From Gongronella butleri (lineage: Eukaryota > Mucoromycota > Mucoromycetes > Mucorales > Cunninghamellaceae): a stretch of DNA of 64,000 bases. Below, one piece after another: positions 46,794 to 57,999 of the stretch (its first letter is position 1; every line of letters begins with the position of its first letter). Below the pieces are notes generated by a model, which saw only the letters and a list, made by a program, of their open reading frames with translations, did not search any database and was not told the DNA's origin. The translations under genes were made by a program, and so were the position numbers. Where the stretch lies: the NCBI GenBank assembly GCA_025201375.1, contig JAIWZP010000007.1:744001-808000 (forward strand), written 5' to 3'.

Positions 46794-48392
46794 GTGAGCC
46801 TAAACAGCGATCCTGGCTCCATCGCAACCTTTCCCCTTTCGCGAGCTTGCCACCATCGGCGTCCCCCTTGCGGTGTTTCCCCCCCCCCTTCCTCCCCCCC
46901 CCCTTTTTTTTGCCTTGTGATTGAGCCATCTGGGTTTTGAACCCACATCGCTACTGGCCAGTCCCCTATTTTGTTTTTCCCAAGGCAAAAAGGTGGCGGT
47001 TCAAATGAAAGTCAAATGGATTTGGTCTAGTGTGAAAAAAAGAGCAAGACCAAAAAAGGGGATTTCCATCCCGATTCAAAGAGTACGGCGGCCGTTTCGT
47101 TCTTTGCGCATTCTCAAAAAGATAGATCTGATTGCCGCGCTCACAAAAGACAAAAGAAGGGCAGCGAAGCAATTAAGCGAACCTATCAAAAAAGGAACAT
47201 GGCGATCATCAAAAAAAAAAAACGCGTGTTGCTGATCAAACACCCGGGGTTGATCACGCGTTACCCTTTTTTTTATTTCTTTTGCTTGATTGATTGTTCT
47301 TTTTCGAGATGGGGCGGCCATTGCCGCGAGATTGTTTTGCGCCATGTTTCATCTGATGCGATTTTGCATTCTCTTTTTTACATCCATCCATGCATGTTAA
47401 CCCAAACAAAAGGGAACGTGCGGTTTATCATCCTCGTTTTTAGTTCGCACGGTGCCTATTTTGAGCGGCTCAGGTTACACTACCGCTGATTATAGTAAGG
47501 CGGCACGTTGTCTTACCCGTTCTTCCCAGCACTTGCGCTTCCCGGTTGATTTTTCGCAAAATCCTTTTGGTTTAGGATAAAAAAAGTTGAGGCAACCGAC
47601 TTGCCTCGTTCGAAATAGAGTTTATCCTCTTTGGCTGGACTTGTCTGGAGTGACAGAGAAAAAAAAAAACAAAAAAAGAAGGAGGGGGAAACCCCAAGCG
47701 ACACTCATTGTTGCAACAACAAAAAAAAGCCAAGGCACGCTCCCCACGTTGCTTGTTTCTTTTGCTCCTTGACCCCCGTATTTCCCGCCCGCCCCCTGAA
47801 CGGAGACGGCCATGTGCTTTCGCGCGCGCGGATCCAGAAAAGATAAAAATAACACAAGCCAGCGTGGAGCCGCTATTGGCACGAAACAGCAGCTATTACG
47901 GTAAAACCTGGCCAATTCGTGACGTGCCAAAAGCGGCATACCATTTGGGCAAGCAGGTGATTTTCTCGCACACGTTCGCCCCCCTAACCCAAAAGACCCG
48001 CGCTTGGCGCGGAGATTGGGCGACTTTTTTGACGGATTGACCATCCTTGCAAGCCAAAAACAAAAACAAAAAAAAAAAAAGGAACTCCTCCCCCCTCGTC
48101 CTCCTTGACTCCATGGCCTCCCTTATTATTTGCACCACCTTTCTTATCACCAATGGCGAAGTCTGACATCATTGATATCGTCAATGATGCAGATGGGCCG
48201 GCGAATTCGTGAAAAAGACGCGTCCGATGCGCACCCTGGCTCGTTGTTTTTATTTTTTCCCTTGCGACACTTGAAAAAGAGAACGTGCCGTGTGCGTTTT
48301 GAACTGACGTTGCACAAGCAAGGCCCAAGCTTCGAATAGGGCAAGGCAAAATCACATCCCGTTTGGCAAGTAAACTCAGGCAACTCTTTTTT
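46374..48392. other. Intergenic region with purine/pyrimidine tracts and a 48-base T run
   Basis: Left part (46374-46740) is almost all purine on the plus strand, that is, a C/T tract ahead of the homeodomain gene. A T run of about 48 bases lies at 46745-46792. TGATCAA...TTGATCA (47236-47259) can form a hairpin. On the minus strand, 48383 downward gives a short Cys-containing frame (FTCQTGCDFALPY, GPCLC) that I could not connect to a gene. Confidence 0.35.
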
Positions 48393-48476
48393 TTAAGGTT
48401 TTCTGGATAGTGTGACGCATGGTGGACTTTTTATTCCCTTGCAAACGTAAGCAAAAAAGGCGCTCACACAATTGCA

Positions 48477-48570
48477 ATCACCGCAGACGTGCATGACAGG
48501 GCCTCCAATTTTTGCCGCACCGCCCAAAAAAGCCGCGCGTTCCTCGGGCTTCCATGTCAGGCAAGTGCGC
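48477..48570 (-). CDS. Possible exon of a small zinc-binding protein (weak)
   Basis: The minus strand reads TWKPEERAAFLGGAAKIGG then PVMHVCGDCNC followed by a GTGAGC donor. CGDC resembles half of a zinc ribbon, as in RNA polymerase subunit Rpb12, but the expected second half (RCREC) is absent downstream, so the identity is unproven and this may be chance. Confidence 0.2.
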
Positions 48571-49313
48571 CTTGTGCTGAACCTTGTTAAGCTTTTTTTT
48601 TCTGATTGTCTCCAGGGGCCGAGCAAAATAATAAAAATAAAAAATTGCGCTGGGTTGGAGCAAAAGATCACCTGAGTGGGTGAAATCTCCGCGCGCGGGG
48701 CGGGGAAGGCGCTGTGCACGCGCACGTTCGTTCGTTCACGCGCAAGGCCAATTAGCAGCCCTTCACAACACGCGACCCATGGAGGGAAAATCAACAGGAC
48801 CGCACGAGGTGAGAAAAATAGCACCTTTTTCCTTTTGTCGGTGCAAATGCTTGTCCTTTTTTCAAGTATTTTTATCCGATTCTTCCTTTTGCCAAGGCTG
48901 TGGATCGATGTCCTAATTGTTGCCTTGAAAGGTAAATCCTCTTTTTTTTTGCAGAACGTGACGAGCAAGCAAGCCATGTGTACCAAAAAGAAGCAAAAAC
49001 CAGCGCGTGATGGAGCGCACAAAGAATTCTTTCCCGTCGTTGCACATAACCTGGGTGTATTCCCCCAATCTTCTTGGTGATTAATGAAAAAAAAAAAGAG
49101 TAAAAATAGTAGATTCTGACTCTTGAGTAACAGGGTTCATCTGCTTTTGGCCAACTTTAATAAAGAGACACAAGGGAGCGACGCGTCCATGACAAAAAGA
49201 GAGAGAGAGAGAGCTGTGGTATCACTGATCACGTTCAGGGTACAAGACGACATTTTTGGGGAACTGGGCTCGTCCCTGTGGCACCGAACGAAACGAAAAA
49301 AAAAAAAAAGGCT
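48571..49313. other. Intergenic, nothing convincing
   Basis: Short open frames on both strands without family motifs. A GA-repeat (49198-49214) is present. Confidence 0.4.
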
Positions 49314-50727
49314 TCAGAACCCTCGACAATGCCAGTCGGTGCCACATCCAAGGTTATGCTTGACAATCTTGCCATCCAAATCATACCAATATGGAATTTT
49401 CGTCGAGGACTTCATACCCACGTCCACCACCTTGATTTCAAATAGGAAATTGGAGCCCAAGAAATCCACAACACGTCCATTTGGTAAGCGACGATCCTTG
49501 ACTGGCGTCACACACACCATGACTGAGCAATCTTTCAACGTCATTGACAACACGTACTCGTGCAGACGCTGCCGCTCGTCGTTCTCATTGTCCTCGTCCA
49601 TTGCGTCGTTTTTGTCTCGATCTATTCTAGCAAAAATGAGCGAATTGCGCCGGATGTTTTGTGTTTTTACCTTGATTTGCAGCATGATCACGCGCCAGAA
49701 ACGTTTCGACGACTTGGCACCATTCATCAAGATTGTAGTCACCAAGGGGTCGTGCCTTTTGTTTCTCGTACAGCGGATAGATGCCCTCAATGTCGAGCGC
49801 GTCGAGCTTTTGTTGCAAATCCTTGATTCTCGCGAGAATTGGATCCTGCCGGAGTATGACCGCGAGCAATTGCGCAACCGTGTCGGTCACCTGGCCACCG
49901 TCGTCACGTGTGTCGGCAGTGCCTGGTAAAAGTAGCTGTCTGCATCGCGCAATGCGCTCCTTTTGGCAATCCACGCGCTTGCCATTGTAAAAGACGTGCA
50001 TGTACTTGTGCGGTGCGCGGAGCGATGACGCGAGGGCCGTCTCCATGCGGATCTTGTCGCCCGAGAATAGATTGAGTGGGCAATACCGCGTGGCCGGCGC
50101 GTCTGGAGATACATTGCCCAATCTTAACCGCTGATGCATGCAAAATCGGCACATGGTCTGCTTTAGTGCTCGGTGCCGAACGTCGATCTTGGGCGACGAT
50201 GGCAAAAACCCCCATTTCGGCTAATTGGGGAAGAAAAAAAAAGATGAGACGGAGCAACACGTGTTTTGTCCATTCTCTTCCTGACCTTGATCTCGAATGT
50301 CCACGTGTCGTTCGGAGTAAAGATGCGTGTATAATCGATCATGAGCGACGCTGATGGCGCGACGGTGCGCGCATCGGCCTTGCCATTGGCGGATCTTTGC
50401 GCGTGGCTCTTTTGCTGGATGGCGTGCAAAAATTCGCCGGGAAGCGTCACTTTTTCCGCCGCGTCAATGTACGCGCCGCCAAGCAGTGGCCGCATCACGT
50501 GCTCGACAAACCCAAGATCAAAAGCCACAGACGGCGCGCTGCCTTGCTTGGTCAAGCGCAGAACACGGCCATACTGAGGAGGGAGAGGGGCATAAAAATG
50601 AGCCCTTTTCGTGCTTTTTTAACATGTGTTTCTTTACCAAGCGTGGATCGTTGCCCTTGTACTGGAACACGACATGCGCATTGCCTTCACCAAGGTAATC
50701 CCAGTCGTCGTTGTTCCATCGAGCCAT
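49314..50727 (-). CDS. Inositol-pentakisphosphate 2-kinase
   Basis: Four exons: 50727-50638, 50573-50286, 50220-49671 and 49621-49314; 411 residues. The enzyme phosphorylates Ins(1,3,4,5,6)P5 at the 2-position to give InsP6 (phytate), needed for mRNA export in fungi. Landmarks: WDYLGEGNAHVVFQYKG (nucleotide-binding start), YGRVLRLTK, then EIK/PKWGFLPSSPK, the family's EIKPKxGFLP block that straddles the second intron. RFCMHQRLR and YCPLNLFSGD follow. The C-terminal part has MTLKDCSVMVCV and ends with IPYWYDLDGKIV. Two acceptors five bases apart occur at the last intron (CTAG-AATAG); only the distal one keeps the frame open. Confidence 0.9.
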
Positions 50728-51489
50728 AAAACAAAAGGCGAGAAAACGGCACCCACAAGTCGAAAAAGAGGCAAAAGAAAGAAGCAACAGGGGAGCGGAG
50801 TCTGCTTTTTCGCTTTTTCTTTTCTTCATAAAAAGGGCGCTTCGTTTTGGCTCTCATTTCGGTGAGTGGTCAATGGATGCGACGGTATGATGGGCGTGTT
50901 CTTTGAGCACGTCGTCATGCTGTGGTATGGCAATCAAGACATATCAAGCGCATAATTTTTTGAACCTGGGATTGATTCACATTTTGGCCTCGCTTCTTAT
51001 GGCCGGAATCTTTCCCCCTCTTCTCTCTCTCAATGACCAAATGAAAATGAAAAAAACACAATTTGGCCACTTTCTTCTTTTTCAAAGGGACCATTGTCGT
51101 CCATATGCAAGAAGAAATACTGACGCCATTATGCCTGCAGTCACTGTTGATGCCATGGAGCACCAGCGGCGGCGCAATTGGCTCTGCTTGCCTTGCTGAT
51201 CAATGCAGACTTGATCTTGACATGGTCAAGCATCACTTCCAAGCGCGCTACCCGTACAAAATGACAATGATGATGTACAAGACGCGACTGCCTTCCACAC
51301 AGCACGGGTCGCGTGACGATTCATTGCTCCAATTCCTACAGAAAAAGCTATTTCCCCTTAGAACCTACAACCCTCTAATAATAATCCTTCCATTCTTGCC
51401 GCCTTCCTTTCCCAGACATATCCTACCTGTGCCATAGCTCTGATGACATTAAAACAAAAGGGGGTTGATGCGGTGGCTATCAAAAAATC
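50728..51489. other. Intergenic, nothing convincing
   Basis: Contains the promoter side of the kinase gene. No open frame with family features was seen on either strand. Confidence 0.4.
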
Positions 51490-52330
51490 GCGGAAAGAGC
51501 CATTTTTAATGACTTTTGACCACTTGTCGCTGAAATTATGACCTGCACGGCCATTGACTGCTTGAACCTGCGCGTCTGGCTTCTCTCGTTCGAACAAGCC
51601 CACGTTCAATGCACTGTTGTCACTGGATGGCGCGTAAGCACCATTTTCGAAAATGGTGGATTTTCCAAGGGGCACAGTCGACCATGTTGAAAATGATGAA
51701 TTTAGGTCCTCAGATCGCAACGCCCTTCGACCACATGGTGGACCTACTGCTTTCGCCGACGAAAAGCAAATAAAACCCTCGGGTCCATTGGCTGGTTTCG
51801 GCGCAATTCGTGTTTAAGGCTTTGTTTTCGACTCAAGGTCAAGTCAACGAAAAGTGTGCATGTATCTCCGTGAAACACACATCATCAGAAAGAACACGGC
51901 TCACTGCGTATGTTGATGTCCATGATCAACGAAAAATATGATTTCTGGCAAAAATAACGCGCGACAAAGACGACTAATGTTTTTTGACGCGTCGAAAAAG
52001 CGCGTCCGTCATGTTGTTCCTTCTCTGTTTTTTGTTTCGGCTTCATGTACCTGGAGGCTCCCTTGCTAGTGGACGCGTCGGCGGCTCTATGGACGCTTCT
52101 ACCAGTGCAATTCGCCGTTGAAATTAAACGCAAAATTGCTCATTGCTCGTGAACAGGCATTTGGACTGCCCTGTTTTATGATCGTTTTCGCCGTTTTCCC
52201 GTGCAATTCATCTTTTGTGTAAGTTTGATGCGATTCTGCAAAACTAGTTTTTCGATTTTTGTTTTGGGGGCTCGTCATGGCTAAATTTTGTTTTGTCTGT
52301 GGTGCGCCTCAATTCATTTTTGACGATTGC
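51490..52330 (-). repeat. Dispersed repeat, copy B (inverted relative to copy A)
   Basis: The reverse complement aligns with 36290-37110 over roughly 0.8 kb, with many substitutions and small indels. The best blocks are the reverse complement of 51660-51725 (GATCTGAGGACCTAAATT...GTCGACTGTGCCCCTTGG) and of 51935-51965 (ATTTTTGCCAGAA). Confidence 0.7.
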
Positions 52331-52537
52331 AAATTGCGTCCCACTCGAGTTTTTAGCTCGGCATTTCTTGTTGTAACGTATTTCGCGGCGCGCTTGCCTG
52401 ATTTGCAGAGCACAATTATACATTTTAGCAAAATGTCACTTTTGGCTATTTTTGCACCATCGGGTTTCGACTGAGCAAGTTTAGTCCATCACAGATCACC
52501 AGGCTTAAGAGGCTCCAAATGCACGACTGTAGGGATC

Positions 52538-52543
52538 TTTATT
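52538..52543 (-). terminator. Polyadenylation signal AATAAA of the EIPR1 gene
   Basis: TTTATT on the plus strand, 19 bases beyond the stop codon of the minus-strand gene. Confidence 0.45.
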
Positions 52544-52561
52544 TTGCATTGCGAAACGCAT

Positions 52562-54025
52562 CTAAACACCCATGATTTTGAATTTCTCGCGTGTTGGCAC
52601 CTGGCTGATGACGACACGGCCGGCGTACGATAGAGAAGCAAAAGTCCATGTGTCAGCCGCACTCCATGCCACCGCATACACGCTATCTTCGTGCTGATCG
52701 TACGTGGCAATGAGCCGATCTTGTTGTTTTCTGCAAAAAAAAAAAAAAAAATTGAGAATTGGAATGTACGGGATGAGCAAGGGCGGTCTTTTTACGATTG
52801 GCTCTCCATGCTATACTCGTCGTCGCTGTCAGTGGTATCATGGTCCATGTTGGCGGCGGATGACACGCTGACGACGCTGTGTAGCTGGACAGAGGTGTCT
52901 GAGCCGGATGACAATAAGATTTGGTCGTGGAATTTGTTGAATCCGACAGACCACACCCTAAAAAAAATTATAAAAGGAGGGTGAGACATGTTGATGCGCG
53001 TTTCCATCTGTGTTTCCTTTCTTTTTTTTTTACCAGTGTGTATGGCCATCGAGGACGAGCAGTGGGTCGTTGAGCTGGCGTGTGTCCCATAGTCGTACTT
53101 TTGCATCGTCGCCGCCCGTGGCAAGATGGTGCGGCTTGTTGGCATTATAATCGAGTGCGCGGATCGTGCTTGCGTGCGCGTCGCGGCGCAAAAAGGTCGA
53201 CTGGCCAGACCTCAGGTCCCAGCCGCCCATGCTCTGCGCGCCCACAGCCACGACCTCGGTGCTGTGTGGATTCCACACCACATTTTGCACGCACGCGACC
53301 GACGTGTCGTCATGCGCAAAGAGTGTCGACGCGTCTATGGTCCGCAGCGACTAATTTGGAGATGAAAATGAGCGTGACGCGTCCTCTCCTTATTTTGCCT
53401 CCCCATGCTCACCTTTGCCGAGGTGTATGACGCGTCGACTTGGGTATGATACAATGCGGTTTTGTCAAAAGAGATGAGCGACAGACCATCGCGGCCCCAG
53501 CGCGCCTTTTCCGCGGCATGATCCAGTGTGGCAAGGCTCTGCAGCGAACCCGAATGCCCATCATCGCTGTGCTTTCTCCAAATCGTCGCTTGCTTGGCGG
53601 CGCGCCGTGTTGACACTGTATAAAATATGAAATGAGCCCCGAATCGTGCATAAAATCAGCCCCTTGGTGGGTCTTTGTACCTGGAGAATGACACGTGAGC
53701 AGCACGTCTTCGTCGGCCGGGCAGCTAGCAATATCCCATATCTCGTCCGCGTGGTCAAACAGCATTGAAGTCGCTGTGTTTAGCTCGTCGTCGTATTCCA
53801 GCAGGCAAACCACGTTATTCTTCGCGCCCAGCGACCCGACAAGAAACTTGCTCTTGTCTGCTGATGCAACAGGGGTCAGACTGCGTGCCTACCCACCAAG
53901 CAAACGCGAGATGAGCCCGAGAAAATAAAAGGGGGGAGCGAAAAAAAGAGCGCGAAACGCACAAATCAAAATTTTACCTGGTGCCGCAGCCCATAGACGC
54001 ACGAGGTATCCTCTGCCTCAACCAT
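52562..54025 (-). CDS. WD40 protein, EARP/GARP-interacting protein 1 (EIPR1/TSSC1)
   Basis: Six exons: 54025-53978, 53888-53681, 53615-53413, 53350-53034, 52957-52796 and 52730-52562; 368 residues, close to the human protein. Family features: [15 protein letters not shown] at the start, [35 protein letters not shown], then WD repeats ([57 protein letters not shown]). An acidic loop ([12 protein letters not shown]) comes before the last repeat, [17 protein letters not shown], and the end is [20 protein letters not shown]1 works with the GARP/EARP tethering complexes in endosome-to-Golgi and recycling traffic. It is divergent from the Ste24 gene, with 406 bases between the starts. Confidence 0.92.
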
Positions 54026-54072
54026 AAGCGAAAATTAAAGAAGAAAAAAGGGCGCCTGGTTCTCAATTTGCA

Positions 54073-54106
<34 letters not shown>

Positions 54107-54431
54107 GGACCTGATTTCAACCACCGCCGTTTTGGGCAAAAAGGTGGGGACGCCCTTGGACACGTCAACCCCACGCGGCCCATGGCGGATGTTGTGCGCG
54201 CCAATTGCACACAAATATAAACAAACACGTTTGTGGGGCTCAGGTGACAATGGAAAATGACCTCAATGTTTCTTGAAATCCATGATGTCGGGGCAAAAAG
54301 ACATTGGCATCCAGACTCTTTTTCCCCCTTTTTTTAGTTTTTTGATAGATTTTCTGTTGCCGGACATTGATTCCACGCTTGCTTTTCTTTCTTTTCCGCC
54401 CTTTTTTTTGTTTCTTCCCACCCTCACCACG
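54026..54431. promoter_or_regulatory. Divergent promoter between EIPR1 and STE24
   Basis: The 406-base spacer between two starts holds a T run of about 27 at 54080-54106 and C/T-rich sequence (54320-54425) ahead of the Ste24 start. Confidence 0.4.
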
Positions 54432-56258
54432 ATGGAGACGCTCACGCAGGCTTTGGCTGCCTTGGACACCGTCGACTACAAACAATATGTGATCGGCTTC
54501 AGCTGTGCCATCTTTGGCTTTGAGCAATACCTCAAGTAAACTTGTTTGTTGATCACAGACGGGGTGCAAACACGATGAGAACACGTCCATTGAACGCTGA
54601 CGCTCCTATTTTCCCCCTTTTTTCCTTTTTTTTTTTTTCTTTTTCTAGCTATCGCCAATACAGCCGGTATTTGATGCGCGATCGGCCCAAGGAATTGGCC
54701 GACATCGTCACCACGGAAGACTTTAAAAAGGCCCAGAGCTATAATTTGGACAAATCTCGCTTTGGCTTTTTGCATGATTTCATCAAGCAAGCCGAGTCCA
54801 TGGCCATCCTTTACTACAATGGCATGGCATGGCTGTGGTACGCGTCCGGCCATCTCTTGGAGACTTATGCCGGCTATGGACCTGAGTATCAGGTAAGAAA
54901 AAGCGCACTGAGCGGCCCGAGACGCGTGTCTGACGCGTCTTTTTATTTTTTTTTATTTTTTCTGTCTAGATTTTGCAATCGCTTGTGTTTTCGATCTTGT
55001 TCAGCTGGTTCAGCACGCTGACGTCGCTTCCATTCTCGCTGTACTCGACGTTTGTCATTGAGCAAAAGCACGGCTTCAACAACCAGACGCTCGGTCTCTT
55101 TTTCTCGGATTTGCTCAAGAACCAGGTGGTCCTCGTCGTGCTCATGTGCCCCATCCTGTCTGCGTGCTTGTGGGTGATGCAGACCACGGGCGACAATTTC
55201 TTCTTTTACGTGTGGATTCTGCTGTAAGGCGAAAAATAGGGCGAAAAAGGAACGAAAAAGAAACGACCATTGGGGGGGAGGGACAACGACTGACGCGACA
55301 TTTTTTTTTCATGTATCAGGATGGCGTTCCAATTGTTCTTGATCATGATTTACCCGACGGTGATCCAGCCTCTGTTCAACAAGCTGACGCCTTTGGAGGA
55401 GGGTGATTTGCGCTCGCAGATCGAGGCGCTTGCTGCGCGCATTGCGTTCCCGCTCAAGAAGCTGTATGTGATTGACGGCAGCAAGCGCTCCAGCCACTCG
55501 AACGCGTACTTTTACGGCTTTGGCAAGAACAAGCACATTGTGCTCTTTGACACGCTGATCGAGCAATCGGATAATGACGAGATTTGTGCCGTCCTTGCGC
55601 ACGAGCTCGGTCACTGGAAGATGAGCCACACGCTCAAGTTGCTTGCCGTCACCCAGCTGTACGCCGTCACCATGTTCTGGTTCTTCTCGTTCTTCATCCA
55701 CAATGCCAAGTTTTACCGCGACTTTGGCTTCCACACCACCCCCGCACTCATCGGCTTTGTCCTCTTCCAATGCGTCTATGCACCCGTCGACAGCACCATC
55801 TCGTTCCTCATGCATGTGTACCAGCGCAAAAACGAGTACGAGGCCGGTAAGTTTGCACCCCGTTCATGGGTGGAAAAATAGGCGTACCAGCGCAAATTGG
55901 AAAGAAAAAAAGTGGGGGACGATAGACACACGGAAGACGCGCCGTGTCCATTTGGAGCCACGTGTCTCGCTTTACCCAATTGTGTCCATAGCAATGGATC
56001 TCACGCTATTTCTTATTTATTTATTTATTTATTTTTTTTTTGCCTTTAGACGCGTTTGCCCTGAAGTTAGGCTTTGCGTCCAAGCTTCGTAGCGCCCTGA
56101 TCAAGCTGAGTGTCAAGAACTTGGGTGGTTTCAACATGGACCCCTGGTATTCGGCGTGGAACAACTCGCACCCCACACTGACGGAGCGTCTCAACAAGCT
56201 GGGTGTCAAGCCCACCGCCGACAAGCCCATCTCTGTAGAAGAAAAGAAGGACCTGTAA
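54432..56258 (+). CDS. STE24: CAAX prenyl protease 1 (Ste24-type zinc metalloprotease)
   Basis: Five exons: 54432-54535, 54649-54892, 54970-55223, 55320-55846 and 56050-56258; 445 residues, the usual Ste24 size. It is a multi-span ER/nuclear-envelope protease that removes the last three residues of farnesylated CAAX proteins and makes the second cut in a-factor-like precursors. Landmarks: [64 protein letters not shown], the zinc motif [13 protein letters not shown] (HExxH), and the third ligand in KNEYEADAFA, which spans the last intron. The end is [15 protein letters not shown] followed by a short charged tail. No ER-retrieval KKXX is seen at the very end (EEKKDL). The gene borders the repeat-rich block. 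Confidence 0.95.
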
Positions 56259-56980
56259 AAGGTTGCTTCTTTTATTTACGCACGCATTGTCCTTCTCGGC
56301 TTCTCGATAATGGAAGCCGCTCTCTTTTTTTTTTTCTTCTTGTCTCCAAGCATGCCATCATTTTTTTTTTGAATTTGCTGATTGTTCTCGATTGTTTATC
56401 TCTCATGCACCCCGTTTGTTATTGTTTCCTTTGTAACTTTATGCATATCTGTTGTGACATAAACAAATCATAAAAAAAAGTTTCGCAAAACAAATTCTCA
56501 TTGTTCCACCCTCTTGCGACAGCAAAAGCAAATGTGTCATTGAAGATTCCCTTGAGAAACTGTCATCAATGACTCTTTTCGCGGGGATTATCATATCATA
56601 CTGTAGAGACACGTCGCTCGGATTATTCCTTGATCTCGTGGCAACGTGCATCAACAGCGCTCGAAAACACGTCTTTGCTACGTACGTACTGTACGTATTT
56701 TTATCTAGCCATCGGCAGTTCGGCACCATGCGTGCCTTTATTTTTCGCTGAACCATCCCGTCAGCTGCTCATTCATCAAAGTGCTGCTTGCGTCGCGTCG
56801 TCGCTCGTCAGTCGCGAATTGTCGCTGTATAGGATATCATACGATATTACCTGGACAACGATAATACTACTGTACTGTTGTACTGTAATGTAAATCAGCT
56901 TGAATTTCCCCTTGAAAGTTGAAACTTTGCCAGCTGCCGCGCGCGAGCGACTACTGTACGTACTGTACAGTACTGTACAG
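56259..56980. other. Start of repeat-rich block
   Basis: No gene is seen. From about 56590 the motif TACTGTA and its complement TACAGTA begin to recur, often in palindromic clusters such as ACTACTGTACTGTTGTACTGTA (56869-56890). Confidence 0.5.
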
Positions 56981-57999
56981 TACAGTACAGTGGGTGGCCA
57001 AAAAAACGTTCCACCCCTGGCAATTTTTTGCAATGCCAGCACTCAAGCTAATCACGTTAATCTCTTCTGTATTGATCAGAAATGACTCCAATGACATGAA
57101 ATTTTGTAGGAACAATGGTTTCAAAGTATAAAAACGATTCTAAAATTATGAAGTAGCTATAGCAAGCTGATTTTGAAATAGACCAAAAAAGGGGTACCTG
57201 ACGCGTCACGCGACGCGACGCGTACTCACGCGTATACAATGGTCTGTGGGGATGAATTGACATTATGAACACAATCTCCAAATTTTTCTGCAATGAATGT
57301 GATAGTATCCGATTGTACTCTATAAACCAATTTCATGATACAGGAATCACATCAGAGCTGTGACCGATATTTTAAATCCACACTATGACGCGTCACGCGT
57401 CAGGCGCGTCTGGAATAGCGATTTTCATCTCTAGCACGTAGATTTAACCATTTTTTTGGTTTGAAACCACCGTGACATTATTTAATTTGAACATCTGGCA
57501 TAGTCTCTTTTCGATTGGTTGCAATTTTATTAAAAATTTAGAGCACAAAGATCATGTTGGGGAAATCGCATCGTATGTCGCGTCCGACGCGTCACAGTGT
57601 GGATTTAAAATATCGGTCACAGCTCTGATGTGATTCATGTATCATGAAATTGGTTTATAGAGTACAATCGGATACTATCACATTCATTGCAGAAAAATTT
57701 GGAGATTGTGTTCATAATGTCAATTCATCCCCACAGACCATTGTATACGCGTGAGTACGCGTCGCGTCGCGTGACGCGTCAGGTACCCCTTTTTTGGTCT
57801 ATTTCAAAATCAGCTTGCTATAGCTACTTCATAATTTTAGAATCGTTTTTATACTTTGAAACCATTGTTCCTACAAAATTTCATGTCATTGGAGTCATTT
57901 CTGATCAATACAGAAGAGATTAACGTGATTAGCTTGAGTGCTGGCATTGCAAAAAATTGCCAGGGGTGGAACTTTTTTTTGGCCACCCACTGTACTGTA
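56981..57999. mobile_element. Palindromic foldback element with 414-bp terminal inverted repeats (Tc1/mariner-like ends)
   Basis: Arms 56981-57394 and 57586-57999 are reverse complements without gaps and with only a few mismatches; the spacer is 191 bases. Coordinates pair by a constant sum (114980). The ends read TACAGTACAGTGGGTGGCC, and a TA lies at each outer edge, as expected for TA-targeting Tc1/mariner elements (TA duplication, CAGT termini). No transposase frame is present; the identical 78-residue frames in each arm are only mirror images. It is best seen as a non-autonomous element. Confidence 0.8.

Noticed and set aside
46925..46965. tRNA-like T-arm on the minus strand (GGTTCAAAACC box B)
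   Set aside because: The required acceptor partner for the 3' ATGGCTC is absent upstream and the A-box-like sequence is too close, so no cloverleaf forms.
48477..48570. Rpb12/RPABC4 zinc-ribbon subunit
   Set aside because: HVCGDC is present but the second CxxC half and the RTKR tail are not found downstream on the strand.
48680..49078. Small two-exon plus-strand gene starting at ATG 48779
   Set aside because: Several splice choices give short peptides without any family feature; not supportable.
57057..57923. Two identical 78-residue open frames on opposite strands
   Set aside because: They are mirror images within the inverted-repeat arms and show no protein features.
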